Shown: piece after piece, positions 1-5,241 of the stretch | Layout: each line of letters starts with the position of its first letter | Numbering within the stretch: position 1 is the first letter of the stretch | DNA from: an uncultured Bacteroidota bacterium | GTDB lineage: Bacteria > Bacteroidota > Bacteroidia > Flavobacteriales > Flavobacteriaceae | Assembly: GCA_903888655.1 (NCBI GenBank) | Contig: CAISUR010000432.1 | Span: 1-5,241 of the forward strand | Direction: 5' to 3' | DNA: 5,241 nt | Notes under the pieces: generated by a model | What the model saw: the letters and a program-made list of their open reading frames with translations, nothing else | What the model was told of the DNA's origin: nothing | Database searches by the model: none | Position numbers and translations under genes: made by a program

Positions 1-333
1 AACTACAGAAATGAATTAAAATTTGCTGTCCAAGGGCAAAATTTTTATATTAACCAACATCGTAATGAAAATAAAAAAAGAAAAGATAGCTTAATAGAAA
101 TACTAAATAAACTACCTATTTCGTTCGAAAAATTAAAGTATGGAGAACGTCATACAATAATTAAATTTCGAAATACATTTAATAAAAAATACAACTTACA
201 CGAAAATTTCGAAACTTCAAATTATAATAAAAATATTTCGAATACAATTTTTAACAGATTAATGGAAATAGATTTTCTAAAATTGGAACGAGACTTTCAA
301 GTCTTTTATTTATTGCCAAGAGGGTGTATGTAG
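1..333 (+). CDS. 3' end of an unrecognised gene, 110 residues visible
   Basis: An open frame runs from the first base to a TAG stop at 331-333, so the start and an unknown length of the protein lie to the left of the window. The visible part is rich in Asn, Lys, Ile and Phe, is mostly hydrophilic, and has no transmembrane segment, cysteine cluster or catalytic motif that I can assign. It ends in '...FYLLPRGCM'. The first 300 bases are about 23% G+C by my hand count, against about 32% in two lines sampled from the eptA gene, so this piece is noticeably more AT-rich than its neighbours. That could mean acquired DNA or simply a fast-evolving gene. The hairpin at 441-474 probably ends its transcript. 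I do not recognise the family and assign no function. The frame is credible because it is 110 codons without a stop in DNA this AT-rich. Confidence 0.7.
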   Translation, partial: NYRNELKFAVQGQNFYINQHRNENKKRKDSLIEILNKLPISFEKLKYGERHTIIKFRNTFNKKYNLHENFETSNYNKNISNTIFNRLMEIDFLKLERDFQVFYLLPRGCM

Positions 334-440
334 AATATAAAAGTAACCAAATTCGTGAGTTTGCAATGTGTAACCGCACTCCTCAAAATCCCTTCAATAA
401 CAAAAAAATAGTACTAAATAGATTTTCATTAATATAAACA

Positions 441-474
441 CAAAGAGGAATGAATTAATTTTCATTCCTCTTTG
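441..474. terminator. Strong hairpin, probable bidirectional terminator
   Basis: A perfect 14-bp inverted repeat (441-454 with 461-474) encloses a 6-base loop. It lies between the ends of two convergent genes (stops at 333 on plus and 500 on minus). There is no pure T-run on either side. Read on the minus strand the stem is followed by a fairly T-rich stretch (TGTTTATATT), and the stem itself begins with an A-run and ends with a T-run. It is therefore best read as a terminator serving the copper-protein gene, and probably the left-hand gene as well. Confidence 0.8.
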
Positions 475-499
475 AAATAATATAGACTGTGACAAAAGA

Positions 500-928
500 T
501 TACATCACTCTGCAAATCTTTGCAGTTTTACGACATTCGGTTGCGCATTTTTTGCAATGTGCTGCTGTCATTTTTTCGCATTCAGCAGCACACTTGTCGC
601 ATACGTTTGCGCAAACAGCACACATTTCTTTGGCACTTTCACTATTCAAACCCATTAATTGACTTGAGGCAGTACAAGTAGCAACACACTCTTTACAAAG
701 TTGAATACATCGAGCCATTTTTGGATCATTGCTTTTAACGCACATACTTTCACACTTCTTGCAAGAAACAATACAAGCATTACAAGCATCTATGCATGCT
801 TTATACTTTGAATCCGTAAAATTAATGTTGGAAACTTTGTTTACTGTACCACTTGTAACAGCATTTTTTGTTGTCGCAGCCATCGCAATTAATCCAATAG
901 CTAAAAATAATAAGGTAAATTTTTTCAT
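500..928 (-). CDS. Exported four-helix-bundle copper-storage protein (Csp/DUF326 type), 19 Cys
   Basis: A 142-residue protein that should bind many Cu(I) ions inside a four-helix bundle, storing or sequestering copper outside the cytoplasm. Residues 1-18 form a Sec-type signal peptide (MKK, a hydrophobic run, then a likely cut after AMA). There is no twin arginine. The mature part has 19 Cys, at 45, 49, 52, 56, 59, 63, 74, 78, 81, 85, 103, 106, 110, 113, 117, 125, 128, 132 and 139. Their CxxC/CxxxC spacing puts them on one face of about four helices (roughly 41-64, 70-92, 96-119 and 122-139). Known Csp proteins have 13 (Csp1) to 18 (Csp3) Cys and bind Cu(I) by thiolates along the bundle core. 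His124 and several Met are also present. The gene stands alone, divergent from the lipid A operon, and ends at the hairpin at 441-474. The ATG is chosen because it directly precedes the signal peptide. Family call is strong; the metal is inferred from the family. Confidence 0.9.
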   Translation of the reverse strand: MKKFTLLFLAIGLIAMAATTKNAVTSGTVNKVSNINFTDSKYKACIDACNACIVSCKKCESMCVKSNDPKMARCIQLCKECVATCTASSQLMGLNSESAKEMCAVCANVCDKCAAECEKMTAAHCKKCATECRKTAKICRVM

Positions 929-1115
929 TTGTTGATTATTAAAGTTTGTAAATATTTATACTTACAAAGATGACTTCTTTGATTTTATTATAGTTACATT
1001 AAAGAATGAAATAGTTATATATTTCTCATTTTTTTTAAAAATCAATCAACCTTAATAAAACTTTATTCTCATCTTACCCTTGTTATTTTTTTATTAGATT
1101 TGTTTTACTATTGAT

Positions 1116-1136
1116 TAAAGGTAAAAAAAACCTTTA
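1116..1136. repeat. 7-bp inverted repeat inside the operon promoter, possible operator
   Basis: TAAAGGT (1116-1122) and its exact complement ACCTTTA (1130-1136) flank a 7-base A-run. The dyad lies between the likely -33 and -7 positions, ending 3 bases before the TATCTTTG box. A regulator bound there would contact the polymerase site directly. It lies upstream of the predicted transcript start, so it would act as DNA, not as an RNA hairpin. The operator role is inference from symmetry and position only. Confidence 0.35.
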
Positions 1137-1139
1137 TCT

Positions 1140-1147
1140 TATCTTTG
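1140..1147 (+). promoter_or_regulatory. -7 box (TATCTTTG) of the PAP2-eptA operon
   Basis: TATCTTTG is a perfect match to the Bacteroidota TAnnTTTG box. It sits 19 bases before the ATG at 1167, giving a predicted transcript start near 1154 and a leader of about a dozen bases (A-rich, no Shine-Dalgarno). The nearest TTG that could serve as a -33 element is at 1111-1113, with a 26-base spacer. That is longer than the usual roughly 17-23, so the promoter may be weak or depend on an activator. A second TAnnTTTG match (TAGATTTG, 1095-1102) lies upstream. Confidence 0.55.
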
Positions 1148-1166
1148 GCAAATAAAATAGAAACAC

Positions 1167-2024
1167 ATGAACACAAATTTGGAAACAAAAGGCACTATAA
1201 ATACCAAGGTTGTTGCTAATTTTTTATCGCTAAAATTGTATTTGTTTTTTGTCCCACTGTTTTTGTTATTTATCATTGTTTGCTTTCTTTATCGTCAAAA
1301 TGCTTTATCGGTAAGTCAATATATTGCCGTTCAAAAAAATTCCTTTTATCAAATCAATGCAGCGTATTCTCAGTTTTCAACTGCAATTTATAACCTTACT
1401 CAAATTGGAGATGCGTTGATTTTCTTATCATTACTATCCATTTTACTAATGCACGCTCCTAAATTATGGGAGGCTTTACTTTCGGCTTCATTAGTTTCGG
1501 CTGTGTTTTCTAATGCATTAAAAGCCGTGTTTTCAGTGCCAAGACCTGCAGCATCGTTTGATAATACTACGTTCACCATCATCGGACCAACATTAACAGG
1601 ACATAACAGTTTGCCTTCGGGACATGCTATTACTTTTTTTACCGTGCTCACCGTGTTATTGTTTGCCTTTATGCCTAAAAAGACTTTTTCTAAAATAGCA
1701 TGGACTATTTTTATAATTTGTATCGGATTGCTTTTGGTATTTACTCGTGTAGGTTTGGGCGCACATTTTCCGCTAGATGTTATTGCTGGAAGTTGTATCG
1801 GAGCAATATCAGGTCTTGCTGGTATTGTTATCACCCGAAAATATAAAATCTGGTCCTGGATTGCCAATAAAAAATTCTATCCTATTTTTATTCTATTGTT
1901 TTTGGTTTGTGGTAGCGTCATAATCAATAAAATAATCCACGAAAACTTGATTATATTTTATCTAACTTTAATCAGTTTAATTGTTTCACTCTATCAACTC
2001 ACGTATGCGTATATTAAACGGTAA
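1167..2024 (+). CDS. PAP2-family membrane phosphatase, probable lipid A phosphatase (LpxE-like)
   Basis: A 285-residue integral membrane phosphatase. All three PAP2 motifs are present: KX6RP at Lys119-Arg126-Pro127, PSGH at 150-153, and the third motif at 193-204 with Arg194, His200 and Asp204 (TRX5HX3D, Thr in place of the usual Ser). His153 and His200 are the expected acid/base and nucleophile pair. About eight hydrophobic segments are visible (near 24-42, 80-95, 101-118, 154-169, 176-193, 204-223, 237-254 and 260-282). The last two extend beyond the catalytic core. The family removes phosphate from lipids such as lipid A, undecaprenyl diphosphate or phosphatidylglycerol phosphate on the outer face of the inner membrane. 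The overlapping EptA gene points to lipid A, as in the H. pylori lpxE-eptA pair, but the position cut (1 or 4') cannot be read from sequence. The ATG at 1167 follows a TAnnTTTG promoter closely. Undecaprenyl-diphosphate phosphatase is the main alternative. Confidence 0.88.
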   Translation: MNTNLETKGTINTKVVANFLSLKLYLFFVPLFLLFIIVCFLYRQNALSVSQYIAVQKNSFYQINAAYSQFSTAIYNLTQIGDALIFLSLLSILLMHAPKLWEALLSASLVSAVFSNALKAVFSVPRPAASFDNTTFTIIGPTLTGHNSLPSGHAITFFTVLTVLLFAFMPKKTFSKIAWTIFIICIGLLLVFTRVGLGAHFPLDVIAGSCIGAISGLAGIVITRKYKIWSWIANKKFYPIFILLFLVCGSVIINKIIHENLIIFYLTLISLIVSLYQLTYAYIKR

Positions 2025-3531
2025 TATAAAAATAACTCATTTTGTGGTCTTAATGAGTAGCCTTAATTTTTTATTCTTTCACCTTCCCTTTTTCACCTTT
2101 GTCTATAACAACCTTGACCACAAAAGTTTTAATGGCATCACTATTATTGTGAGTTTAATCATTTTAATGTTGGTCTTAAATGCGCTTGTATTTTACCTAA
2201 TTTTCTCTCTTTCTCGTTATCTCGGAAAGTTTTTATTAGTATTATTTTTTATTGTCAACGCTATAGCCGTCTATTTTGTCAATACCTACAGTGTGATTAT
2301 TGACGAGAGTATGATTGGCAATGTTTTAAACACAAAATATTCCGAGTCGAGTAGTTATTTTTCTTTAAAATTAGTACTCTATGTGGTTTTGTTTGGCATT
2401 CTCCCGAGTATATATATCATTAAAGTTAAAATAACCACCGTGCCTTGGAAGCAATTTTTAAAGACCATTGCACTGACGCTATTATTAATACTGATGTTAG
2501 TTTTCGCTAATGCCAGCAATTTGTTGTGGATTGATAAAAACTCCAAAACATTGGGCGGACTAGCTATGCCTTGGTCGTATTCGGTAAATCTTTCGCTTTT
2601 TTACACCCACCAATATCAAAAAAACAAAAAAGAAATTTTATTACCCAAGGCCACCATCAAAGACAATCAAAAATCAGTAGTAGTATTGGTTATTGGCGAA
2701 TCGGCAAGAAAAGAAAATTTTTCGTTGTATGGATATACCAAAAATACGAATCCTTTGCTGTCTAAAATCTCCAATGTATTTCATTTTGATGCTACTTCAT
2801 GTGCTACCTATACTACCGCAGGTGTAAAAGGTATTTTAGAATACAAAGACACGAGCGACTTATATGAAATCTTACCTAATTATTTATATAGAAACAATGT
2901 TGATGTAATTTGGAGAACAACCAATTGGGGTGAACCGCCTGTTCATATCAAAAATTATCAAGATAGAGAACTGTTACAGCCTAATTGTAAAGGTGAAGGA
3001 TGTAATTATGATGAGATTCTATTGTCAGGTTTAAAAGAACAAATAGCCGCCAGTTCTAAAAATAAAATATTAGTTGTATTGCACACCAGTACCAGTCATG
3101 GTCCAACTTATAGCCAGAAATATCCTCATCAATTTGAGACTTTTACACCGGTTTGTAACAGTGTCGAATTGGGAAAATGTTCCCATACAGAACTTATCAA
3201 TGCGTATGATAATACAATTGTCTACACCGATTATTTACTATCAAAAGTAATTTCAGATTTAAAAGAGTTGAAAGAATTTCACAGTACGATGCTTTTTGTT
3301 TCAGACCACGGAGAATCGCTAGGAGAGAAAAATCTGTATATGCATGGATTACCATTGAGTATCGCTCCCAAAGAACAATATGAGATTCCATTTATTGTAT
3401 GGGTATCAGATGGTTCCAAACAATTAAAGCCAAATAAAGTTGTAACACAACACCATGTTTTTCATAGCGTTTTGAATTTTTTAAACATTCAAAGTCCTAT
3501 CTATGATGAACAAATGAACATTTTTAAATGA
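2005..3531 (+). CDS. eptA: Lipid A phosphoethanolamine transferase (EptA/MCR family)
   Basis: A 508-residue zinc metalloenzyme that moves phosphoethanolamine from phosphatidylethanolamine to lipid A phosphate on the periplasmic face of the inner membrane. Five N-terminal membrane segments (about 10-34, 45-69, 76-95, 121-141 and 151-171) precede a sulfatase-fold catalytic domain from about 222. Compared with MCR-1 from memory, the key residues are present: Glu232 in 'GESARKENFSLYGY', nucleophile Thr270, His365 in 'SHGP', Asp434-His435 in 'SDHGES' and His447. Two disulfides look kept (Cys328-Cys333 and Cys384-Cys392). The third is broken: Cys266 before the nucleophile lacks its partner, because the usual 'PC' ten residues on reads 'KG'. 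ATG 2005 is preferred. A TTG at 1981 would add eight residues but lengthen the overlap with the PAP2 gene from 20 to 44 bp. The overlap implies co-transcription and probably coupled translation. Substrate could be another phosphorylated glycolipid, but the family call is firm. Confidence 0.93.
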   Translation: MRILNGNIKITHFVVLMSSLNFLFFHLPFFTFVYNNLDHKSFNGITIIVSLIILMLVLNALVFYLIFSLSRYLGKFLLVLFFIVNAIAVYFVNTYSVIIDESMIGNVLNTKYSESSSYFSLKLVLYVVLFGILPSIYIIKVKITTVPWKQFLKTIALTLLLILMLVFANASNLLWIDKNSKTLGGLAMPWSYSVNLSLFYTHQYQKNKKEILLPKATIKDNQKSVVVLVIGESARKENFSLYGYTKNTNPLLSKISNVFHFDATSCATYTTAGVKGILEYKDTSDLYEILPNYLYRNNVDVIWRTTNWGEPPVHIKNYQDRELLQPNCKGEGCNYDEILLSGLKEQIAASSKNKILVVLHTSTSHGPTYSQKYPHQFETFTPVCNSVELGKCSHTELINAYDNTIVYTDYLLSKVISDLKELKEFHSTMLFVSDHGESLGEKNLYMHGLPLSIAPKEQYEIPFIVWVSDGSKQLKPNKVVTQHHVFHSVLNFLNIQSPIYDEQMNIFK

Positions 3532-3533
3532 CA

Positions 3534-3551
3534 AACTTTAGTAAAAAAGTT
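3534..3551. terminator. Weak AT-rich hairpin at the convergent gene ends
   Basis: AACTTT (3534-3539) pairs with AAAGTT (3546-3551) around a 6-base loop and is followed on the plus strand by GTGTTTT. It overlaps the last codons of the minus-strand lipoprotein gene and lies just after the eptA stop. The stem has only one G:C pair, so it is at best a weak terminator. It is listed because no better candidate exists between the two genes. Confidence 0.25.
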
Positions 3552-4365
3552 GTGTTTTAATGTGGTTACTGCTTTGTTCTCCAAAAAAAGTAGTTCCTGA
3601 AGTAATGGTAGCAGGATAACCATCAGCATCATATTGATTTACGCTAACATAAAGAACATCCGAAGAAGAAATTTGATTCGTATCTAAATACTCCAATCTT
3701 GATTCGACCTGAGTTTTGGTTACATTATTAATTGAGATAGATTTAAAAGTATCTAACAATTTAGAATATCCTATAATATTCTGCATTGGATTTGTTTTAG
3801 CATCATATTGATAAGTCATAATGCTTTTAGAAACGATATTAGCAGGTGTACCTCCAAGTGTACGCTCATCCTCTATTAGATTTCCATTTTGAAACGTCAT
3901 TGTACCACTATAAAGTGTTATAATATTATTATTTGCATCCGTCGTATGCTTTTCATACGAAACACTACCATCCTCATTATGTGTAAAATTAATTTCATAA
4001 TGATCAGAAGAAACAACTTTTACTAACATTTCGTTAGTGTACGAATAATTCAAAACACTTTGCAATAGCGTAACTTTATCTAAAATTACAATTTGAGTAA
4101 TGAGATCATTATTGTAAATGTAAATTGCATGCTTATCCGCTGAATCCGTGCTTACAATTTTATTTCCATCATAAATAAATGTGGTAGCTTTTACAGAATT
4201 GTCTGAAGCAACTTCAACAAGTTTCGAAAGTAATTTAGGCTGATTAACAGCATCTTCGCTTTTCGTACAAGACGAGAAGGTTAGCAAAAAAATAATTGCA
4301 ATTAAAAACAATGGATTGGTAGCATTAACCAAACTTTGGCGTAGGTTGTGTAGTAAGTTATTCAT
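3538..4365 (-). CDS. Surface or periplasmic lipoprotein with YD-like beta repeats, function unknown
   Basis: A 275-residue lipoprotein. A hydrophobic stretch (about 18-30) leads to a lipobox ending at Cys33 ('LTFSSC'), followed by 'TKSED', so the mature protein should be lipid-anchored. The acidic residues soon after the Cys resemble, loosely, the lipoprotein surface-export signals described in Bacteroidota. The region before the hydrophobic core is long (17 residues). A TTG at residue 12 is a possible later start. The mature part contains about seven short degenerate units of the form aromatic-x-Tyr/Phe-Asp/Asn-x-Asn/Gly-x-hydrophobic, near 63, 82, 107, 126, 157, 185 and 243. The clearest are 'FIYDGNKI' and 'YDADGYPATI'. 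They resemble YD/RHS-type beta-hairpin repeats and suggest an all-beta fold. No catalytic motif is seen. Its stop is 6 bp from the eptA stop on the opposite strand, so the two are not an operon. The exact family is not recognised. Confidence 0.85.
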   Translation of the reverse strand: MNNLLHNLRQSLVNATNPLFLIAIIFLLTFSSCTKSEDAVNQPKLLSKLVEVASDNSVKATTFIYDGNKIVSTDSADKHAIYIYNNDLITQIVILDKVTLLQSVLNYSYTNEMLVKVVSSDHYEINFTHNEDGSVSYEKHTTDANNNIITLYSGTMTFQNGNLIEDERTLGGTPANIVSKSIMTYQYDAKTNPMQNIIGYSKLLDTFKSISINNVTKTQVESRLEYLDTNQISSSDVLYVSVNQYDADGYPATITSGTTFFGEQSSNHIKTQLFY

Positions 4366-4555
4366 TTTTAGTGGGGCTAATTATTGAATGTGTGTAAATG
4401 TATATTATTACATTATAACCAAAAAATATATCCGATGTATAGCTAATATATCTGTTATACAGAAGTTTCTACTTACAAAACGCACAAATAAACCCTTTCG
4501 TACTTTTATCAATCTATTTAGTACTTTTGCAGTTCTTAAAAAACAACGATCAATT
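4366..4555. promoter_or_regulatory. Divergent spacer between lipoprotein and ABC exporter genes
   Basis: A gene-free stretch of 190 bases holding the start regions of both flanking genes. It contains the promoter of the ABC gene (box at 4522-4529), a 6-bp AT-rich dyad at 4397-4414 (AATGTA/TACATT around a 6-base centre), and AT-rich sequence with ATATATC occurring twice. I find no good TAnnTTTG box reading toward the lipoprotein gene. Confidence 0.55.
4522..4529 (+). promoter_or_regulatory. -7 box (TACTTTTG) of the ABC exporter gene
   Basis: A perfect TAnnTTTG match lies 26 bases before the ATG at 4556, predicting a transcript start near 4536 and a leader of about 20 bases. A possible, imperfect -33 element (TTTCG, 4496-4500) lies 21 bases upstream of the box. 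The octamer GTACTTTT occurs at 4500-4507 and again at 4521-4528, overlapping this box, exactly 21 bp apart. Confidence 0.6.
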
Positions 4556-5241
4556 ATGAAATTGCTATATTCTTATATCATCAAACACAAAATGCTTTTG
4601 TTTTTTGCACTCATTATGGCTGCTATCAACATTTGTTTCAGTTTATCCGATTCGGTAATTACTGGAAAACTCATGCAGGACTGTGGTGTTGGAATGGCTA
4701 AATACAAAGGAAAAGAATTTGATTTTATTAAATCAGTAGCTTTTTGGCTCGGACTTTCTCTTGGTGCAGCCATGATTTCTAGAATCACTAAAAATTTTCA
4801 AGATTATTTTACGAATGTCGTCATTCAACGCACTGGTGCTCAAATGTACACGGATGGTATTAAAAAATCATTAGACTTACCATTTGAAGAATTTGAAGAC
4901 CAACGCAGTGGTGAAACCTTAAGCAAATTACAAAAAGTACGTTTAGATTCTGAAAAATTAATCACGCTTTCCATATCATTAATCTTTCAAACCATCATCG
5001 GATTTATATTCGTAATCATTTATGTATCCCGAATTGACTCTCGAATTTCTATTATCTTTCTAATCACAGCGCCAATCATTGCGTTAATAAGCTCGTATTT
5101 GGGCAAGAAAATAAAAATTGTTTCACGCAAAATAGTCAACCAAACCAATTCGTTAGCTGGTTCCACAACCGAAAGCTTACGAAACATTGAGTTAGTTAAA
5201 AGTTTAGGATTGACTTATCAAGAAGAAAAGCGTTTGAATCT
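4556..5241 (+). CDS. ABC exporter, N-terminal transmembrane domain (gene runs off the window)
   Basis: The first 228 codons of an open frame that continues past the right edge. The protein is of the type in which a six-helix membrane domain precedes the ATPase domain, like MsbA and multidrug exporters. Visible segments are TM1 (about 13-33), a loop, TM2 (about 60-78), a long cytoplasmic extension, TM3 (about 137-157) and TM4 (about 163-182). The stretch 'LDLPFEEFEDQRSGETLSKL' (106-125) matches the family's cytoplasmic loop ('lp..ff....tGel.srl'), and 'STTESLRNIELVKSLG' (203-218) matches the conserved region after TM4 ('...E.l.gi..vka...'). The Walker and signature motifs would lie outside the window, so ATPase activity and the substrate cannot be judged. 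ATG 4556 is chosen for its position after the TACTTTTG promoter and directly before TM1. It points away from the lipoprotein gene and so starts its own transcript. A lipid flippase or drug/peptide exporter is possible. Confidence 0.88.
   Translation, partial: MKLLYSYIIKHKMLLFFALIMAAINICFSLSDSVITGKLMQDCGVGMAKYKGKEFDFIKSVAFWLGLSLGAAMISRITKNFQDYFTNVVIQRTGAQMYTDGIKKSLDLPFEEFEDQRSGETLSKLQKVRLDSEKLITLSISLIFQTIIGFIFVIIYVSRIDSRISIIFLITAPIIALISSYLGKKIKIVSRKIVNQTNSLAGSTTESLRNIELVKSLGLTYQEEKRLN

Larger units (their letters stand above)
929..1166. promoter_or_regulatory. Divergent control region between copper-storage gene and lipid A operon
   Basis: These 238 bases hold no gene and must contain the promoters of both flanking genes. 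On the plus strand there are two matches to the TAnnTTTG -7 box of Bacteroidota, at 1095-1102 and 1140-1147. On the minus strand only a weak match is seen (CATCTTTG, complement of 965-972), with no suitable -33 element. The rest is AT-rich with poly-T and poly-A tracts. No riboswitch or long structured leader is apparent. Confidence 0.6.

Noticed and set aside
357..381. Imperfect dyad GAGT-tt-GC ... GC-ACTC between the left gene and the terminator
   Set aside because: It has a bulge and short arms, and no T-tract or conserved context. The 14-bp hairpin at 441-474 explains termination better.
729..935. 68-residue plus-strand open frame
   Set aside because: It is the antisense of the signal peptide and first helices of the copper-storage protein.
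1095..1102. TAGATTTG as the main promoter of the PAP2-eptA operon
   Set aside because: It matches TAnnTTTG, but the only nearby TTG upstream is 12 bases away, too close, and the TATCTTTG box at 1140 is better placed. It could be a secondary promoter.
1400..1867. 155-residue open frame on the minus strand
   Set aside because: It lies wholly antisense to the PAP2 phosphatase gene, whose catalytic motifs are intact, and its product has no recognisable features.
1981..2004. Upstream TTG start for eptA
   Set aside because: It would add eight residues before the usual N-terminus and extend the overlap with the PAP2 gene to 44 bp. The ATG at 2005 places the first membrane segment normally.
2571..2765. 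64-residue plus-strand open frame within eptA
   Set aside because: It is an out-of-frame shadow of eptA where the conserved GESA motif is encoded in the main frame.
3197..3391. 64-residue minus-strand open frame
   Set aside because: It is antisense to the zinc-binding SDHGES region of eptA.
4452..4462. Small palindrome CTGT-TAT-ACAG
   Set aside because: Four-base arms are expected by chance in this AT-rich spacer.
4573..4788. 71-residue minus-strand open frame
   Set aside because: It is antisense to the start of the ABC exporter gene, which has clear membrane segments and family motifs.

Overview
The window looks like chromosomal DNA from a low-GC member of the Bacteroidota, most likely Flavobacteriaceae. 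The evidence is AT-rich sequence with A-rich leaders and no clear Shine-Dalgarno sites, TAnnTTTG-type -7 promoter boxes ahead of two genes, and a lipoprotein with a typical 'FSSC' lipobox. No RNA genes, CRISPR arrays, insertion sequences or prophage genes are visible.

Layout from left to right: (1) the 3' end of an unrecognised, very AT-rich gene on the plus strand (1-333). (2) A strong 14-bp hairpin (441-474) that probably terminates both this gene and the convergent one. (3) A minus-strand gene for an exported four-helix-bundle, cysteine-rich copper-storage protein of the Csp/DUF326 type with 19 Cys (500-928). (4) A 238-bp divergent control region. (5) A two-gene plus-strand operon: a PAP2-family membrane phosphatase of lipid A phosphatase type (1167-2024), overlapping by 20 bp an EptA/MCR-type phosphoethanolamine transferase (2005-3531). 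(6) A convergent minus-strand lipoprotein with YD-like beta repeats (3538-4365), whose stop codon is only 6 bp from the eptA stop. (7) A 190-bp divergent spacer carrying a good promoter. (8) The first 228 codons of an ABC exporter (4556 to the window end), with only the transmembrane domain visible.

The best-supported functional unit is the PAP2-EptA pair. It matches the logic of the Helicobacter pylori lpxE-eptA pair: one enzyme removes a lipid A phosphate on the periplasmic side and the other adds phosphoethanolamine, which lowers surface charge and raises resistance to cationic peptides. The copper-storage protein shares the divergent upstream region with this operon, and all three products act in the envelope or periplasm, but nothing in the sequence proves co-regulation.

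I see no clear previously undescribed system. The points most worth a second look are the loss of one conserved disulfide cysteine beside the EptA nucleophile, the Sec-type (not Tat-type) signal on a 19-Cys copper protein, and the dyad and direct-repeat elements sitting in the promoters.
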